Assembly: GCF_002027545.1 (NCBI RefSeq)
Contig: NZ_MXAN01000137.1
Coordinates: forward strand, 1-5,421
Source: Moraxella lacunata
GTDB taxonomy: Bacteria; Pseudomonadota; Gammaproteobacteria; Pseudomonadales; Moraxellaceae
Length of the DNA stretch: 5,421 nucleotides
Direction: 5' to 3'
A program made the translations under genes and the position numbers. This document shows, in pieces, positions 4,681 to 5,421 of the stretch; the first letter of the stretch is position 1; the number at the start of each line of letters is the position of its first letter. The notes beneath the pieces were generated by a model. The model did not search any database. It had not been told where the DNA came from and saw nothing but the letters and a program-made list of their open reading frames with translations.

Positions 4681-5373
4681 ATGAAAACCTTAGGAATTTT
4701 GGGCGGAATGTCGCCTGCCAGCACCACCACTTATTATCAAGTCATCAACGACACCGTCAATCACGCCAAAGGGGCAAATACCACCGCCCCTGTGATAGTG
4801 TATAGCGTTGATTTTCAAAAGATTGTTGATTGCCAAAGATTGGGCGATTGGCAGACGGCAGGGGAGATTTTGGCGGACATGGCGGTCAAACTACAATCCA
4901 TTGGAGCGGACGGCATTTTACTTGCCACCAATACCATGCACAAGGTTGCCCCTGCCATTGTTCAGGCGATAAATGTGCCGTTTTTGAGCATTATTGACGC
5001 CACCGCCCACGCCATTTGTGCCAAAGGTTTTGATAAAGTAGCACTGCTTGGGACGGCATTTGTCATGGAGCAGGATTTTTATAAAAATGGCTTGGCAAGT
5101 TTTGGTATTGACTGCCTTGTGCCGAGCGACAGCGAACGGGCGGACATTCATCGCATTATTTTTGATGAATTGTGCGTGGGCGTGATAAAAGACAGCTCAA
5201 AACAAACTTATCTGAACATCATCAACCGCTTAAAAGAACAAGGGGCAAAAGGCGTGATTTTGGGGTGTACCGAAATCGGTTTGCTTATCGGACAGGATGA
5301 TTTGGATTTGCCTGTGTTTGATACGGCATATTTACACGCACAAATGGCGGTAGAGTTTATTTTAAAAGATTGA
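4681..5373 (+). CDS. Aspartate/glutamate racemase family protein (YgeA-like)
   Basis: The 230-residue protein belongs to the cofactor-independent Asp/Glu racemase superfamily, which interconverts L- and D-amino acids with two acid/base residues. The N-terminal motif GILGGMSPAST (5-15) binds substrate. SVDFQKI (42-48) and CQRLGDW (51-57) match E. coli YgeA, as do ALLGTAFVMEQDFY (121-134) and the C-terminal DLPVFDTAYLHAQMAVEF. The first catalytic position, normally Cys in LxCNT, is Thr83 within LLATNTMH; the second is Cys196 in GCTEIGLL. The same Thr/Cys pair is reported for E. coli YgeA (Thr83/Cys197), an L-aspartate/glutamate racemase, so a similar activity is likely. Substrate cannot be fixed from sequence. 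D-amino acids could feed cell-wall or signalling roles. The gene has its own promoter and ribosome site and no evident functional link to the minus-strand cluster. No clear terminator follows before the window ends. Confidence 0.92.
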   Translation: MKTLGILGGMSPASTTTYYQVINDTVNHAKGANTTAPVIVYSVDFQKIVDCQRLGDWQTAGEILADMAVKLQSIGADGILLATNTMHKVAPAIVQAINVPFLSIIDATAHAICAKGFDKVALLGTAFVMEQDFYKNGLASFGIDCLVPSDSERADIHRIIFDELCVGVIKDSSKQTYLNIINRLKEQGAKGVILGCTEIGLLIGQDDLDLPVFDTAYLHAQMAVEFILKD

Positions 5374-5421
5374 AATATAAAATTAAAAAAGGGCAAACGA
5401 TAATTGAACCGCACCCCAAAA

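Noticed and set aside
4614..4805. Plus-strand 63-codon frame overlapping the racemase start
   Set aside because: It begins upstream of the racemase promoter -10 box, overlaps the racemase gene in another frame, and has no recognisable product.
5374..5421. A terminator or new gene after the racemase
   Set aside because: The 48 bases are A/T-rich with no stable stem followed by a T run and no start codon with a ribosome site; nothing can be supported.

Overview
The window looks like chromosomal DNA from a gammaproteobacterium, most likely Moraxella or a close relative. This rests on moderate G+C, A/T-rich intergenic stretches, the short palindromic repeat gggcgaatcacattcgccc, and protein similarity recalled from memory. 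No rRNA, tRNA, CRISPR array or transposase gene is visible, and the genus was not checked against a database.

Almost everything from 122 to 4530 is on the minus strand. In transcription order (right to left) it holds: an uncharacterised ribbon-helix-helix (RHH) plus coiled-coil protein; a PspA/IM30-family protein joined to it by an ATGA start/stop overlap; an A/T-rich gap with a palindromic repeat; a YqiJ-type membrane protein with an OB-fold tail; a BrnT/BrnA toxin-antitoxin locus; and a YqiK-type flotillin. A 13-bp-stem terminator at 78-110 and a second copy of the palindromic repeat at 1-19 follow the flotillin. On the plus strand, from a divergent promoter region at 4531-4680, lies an aspartate/glutamate racemase-family gene (4681-5373). 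The last 48 bases hold no recognisable gene.

The likely theme is membrane maintenance. YqiJ and YqiK form a known NfeD-like/flotillin pair, PspA/IM30 proteins coat and repair stressed membranes, and the RHH protein is a candidate regulator or partner. The most unusual point is that the brnTA locus sits between yqiJ and yqiK, which are normally adjacent. It brings a strong sigma70-type promoter and a 30-bp near-palindromic operator, and brnA ends only 9 bases before yqiK, so flotillin transcription may now depend partly on BrnA autoregulation. In addition, brnT is broken by an apparent one-base loss in an A run near its 5' end. The antitoxin therefore appears intact while the toxin appears disabled, unless slippage or a sequencing error explains the shift. 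The RHH-pspA promoter has a similar layout, with a set of GTAT/ATAC repeats between the -10 box and the start codon.
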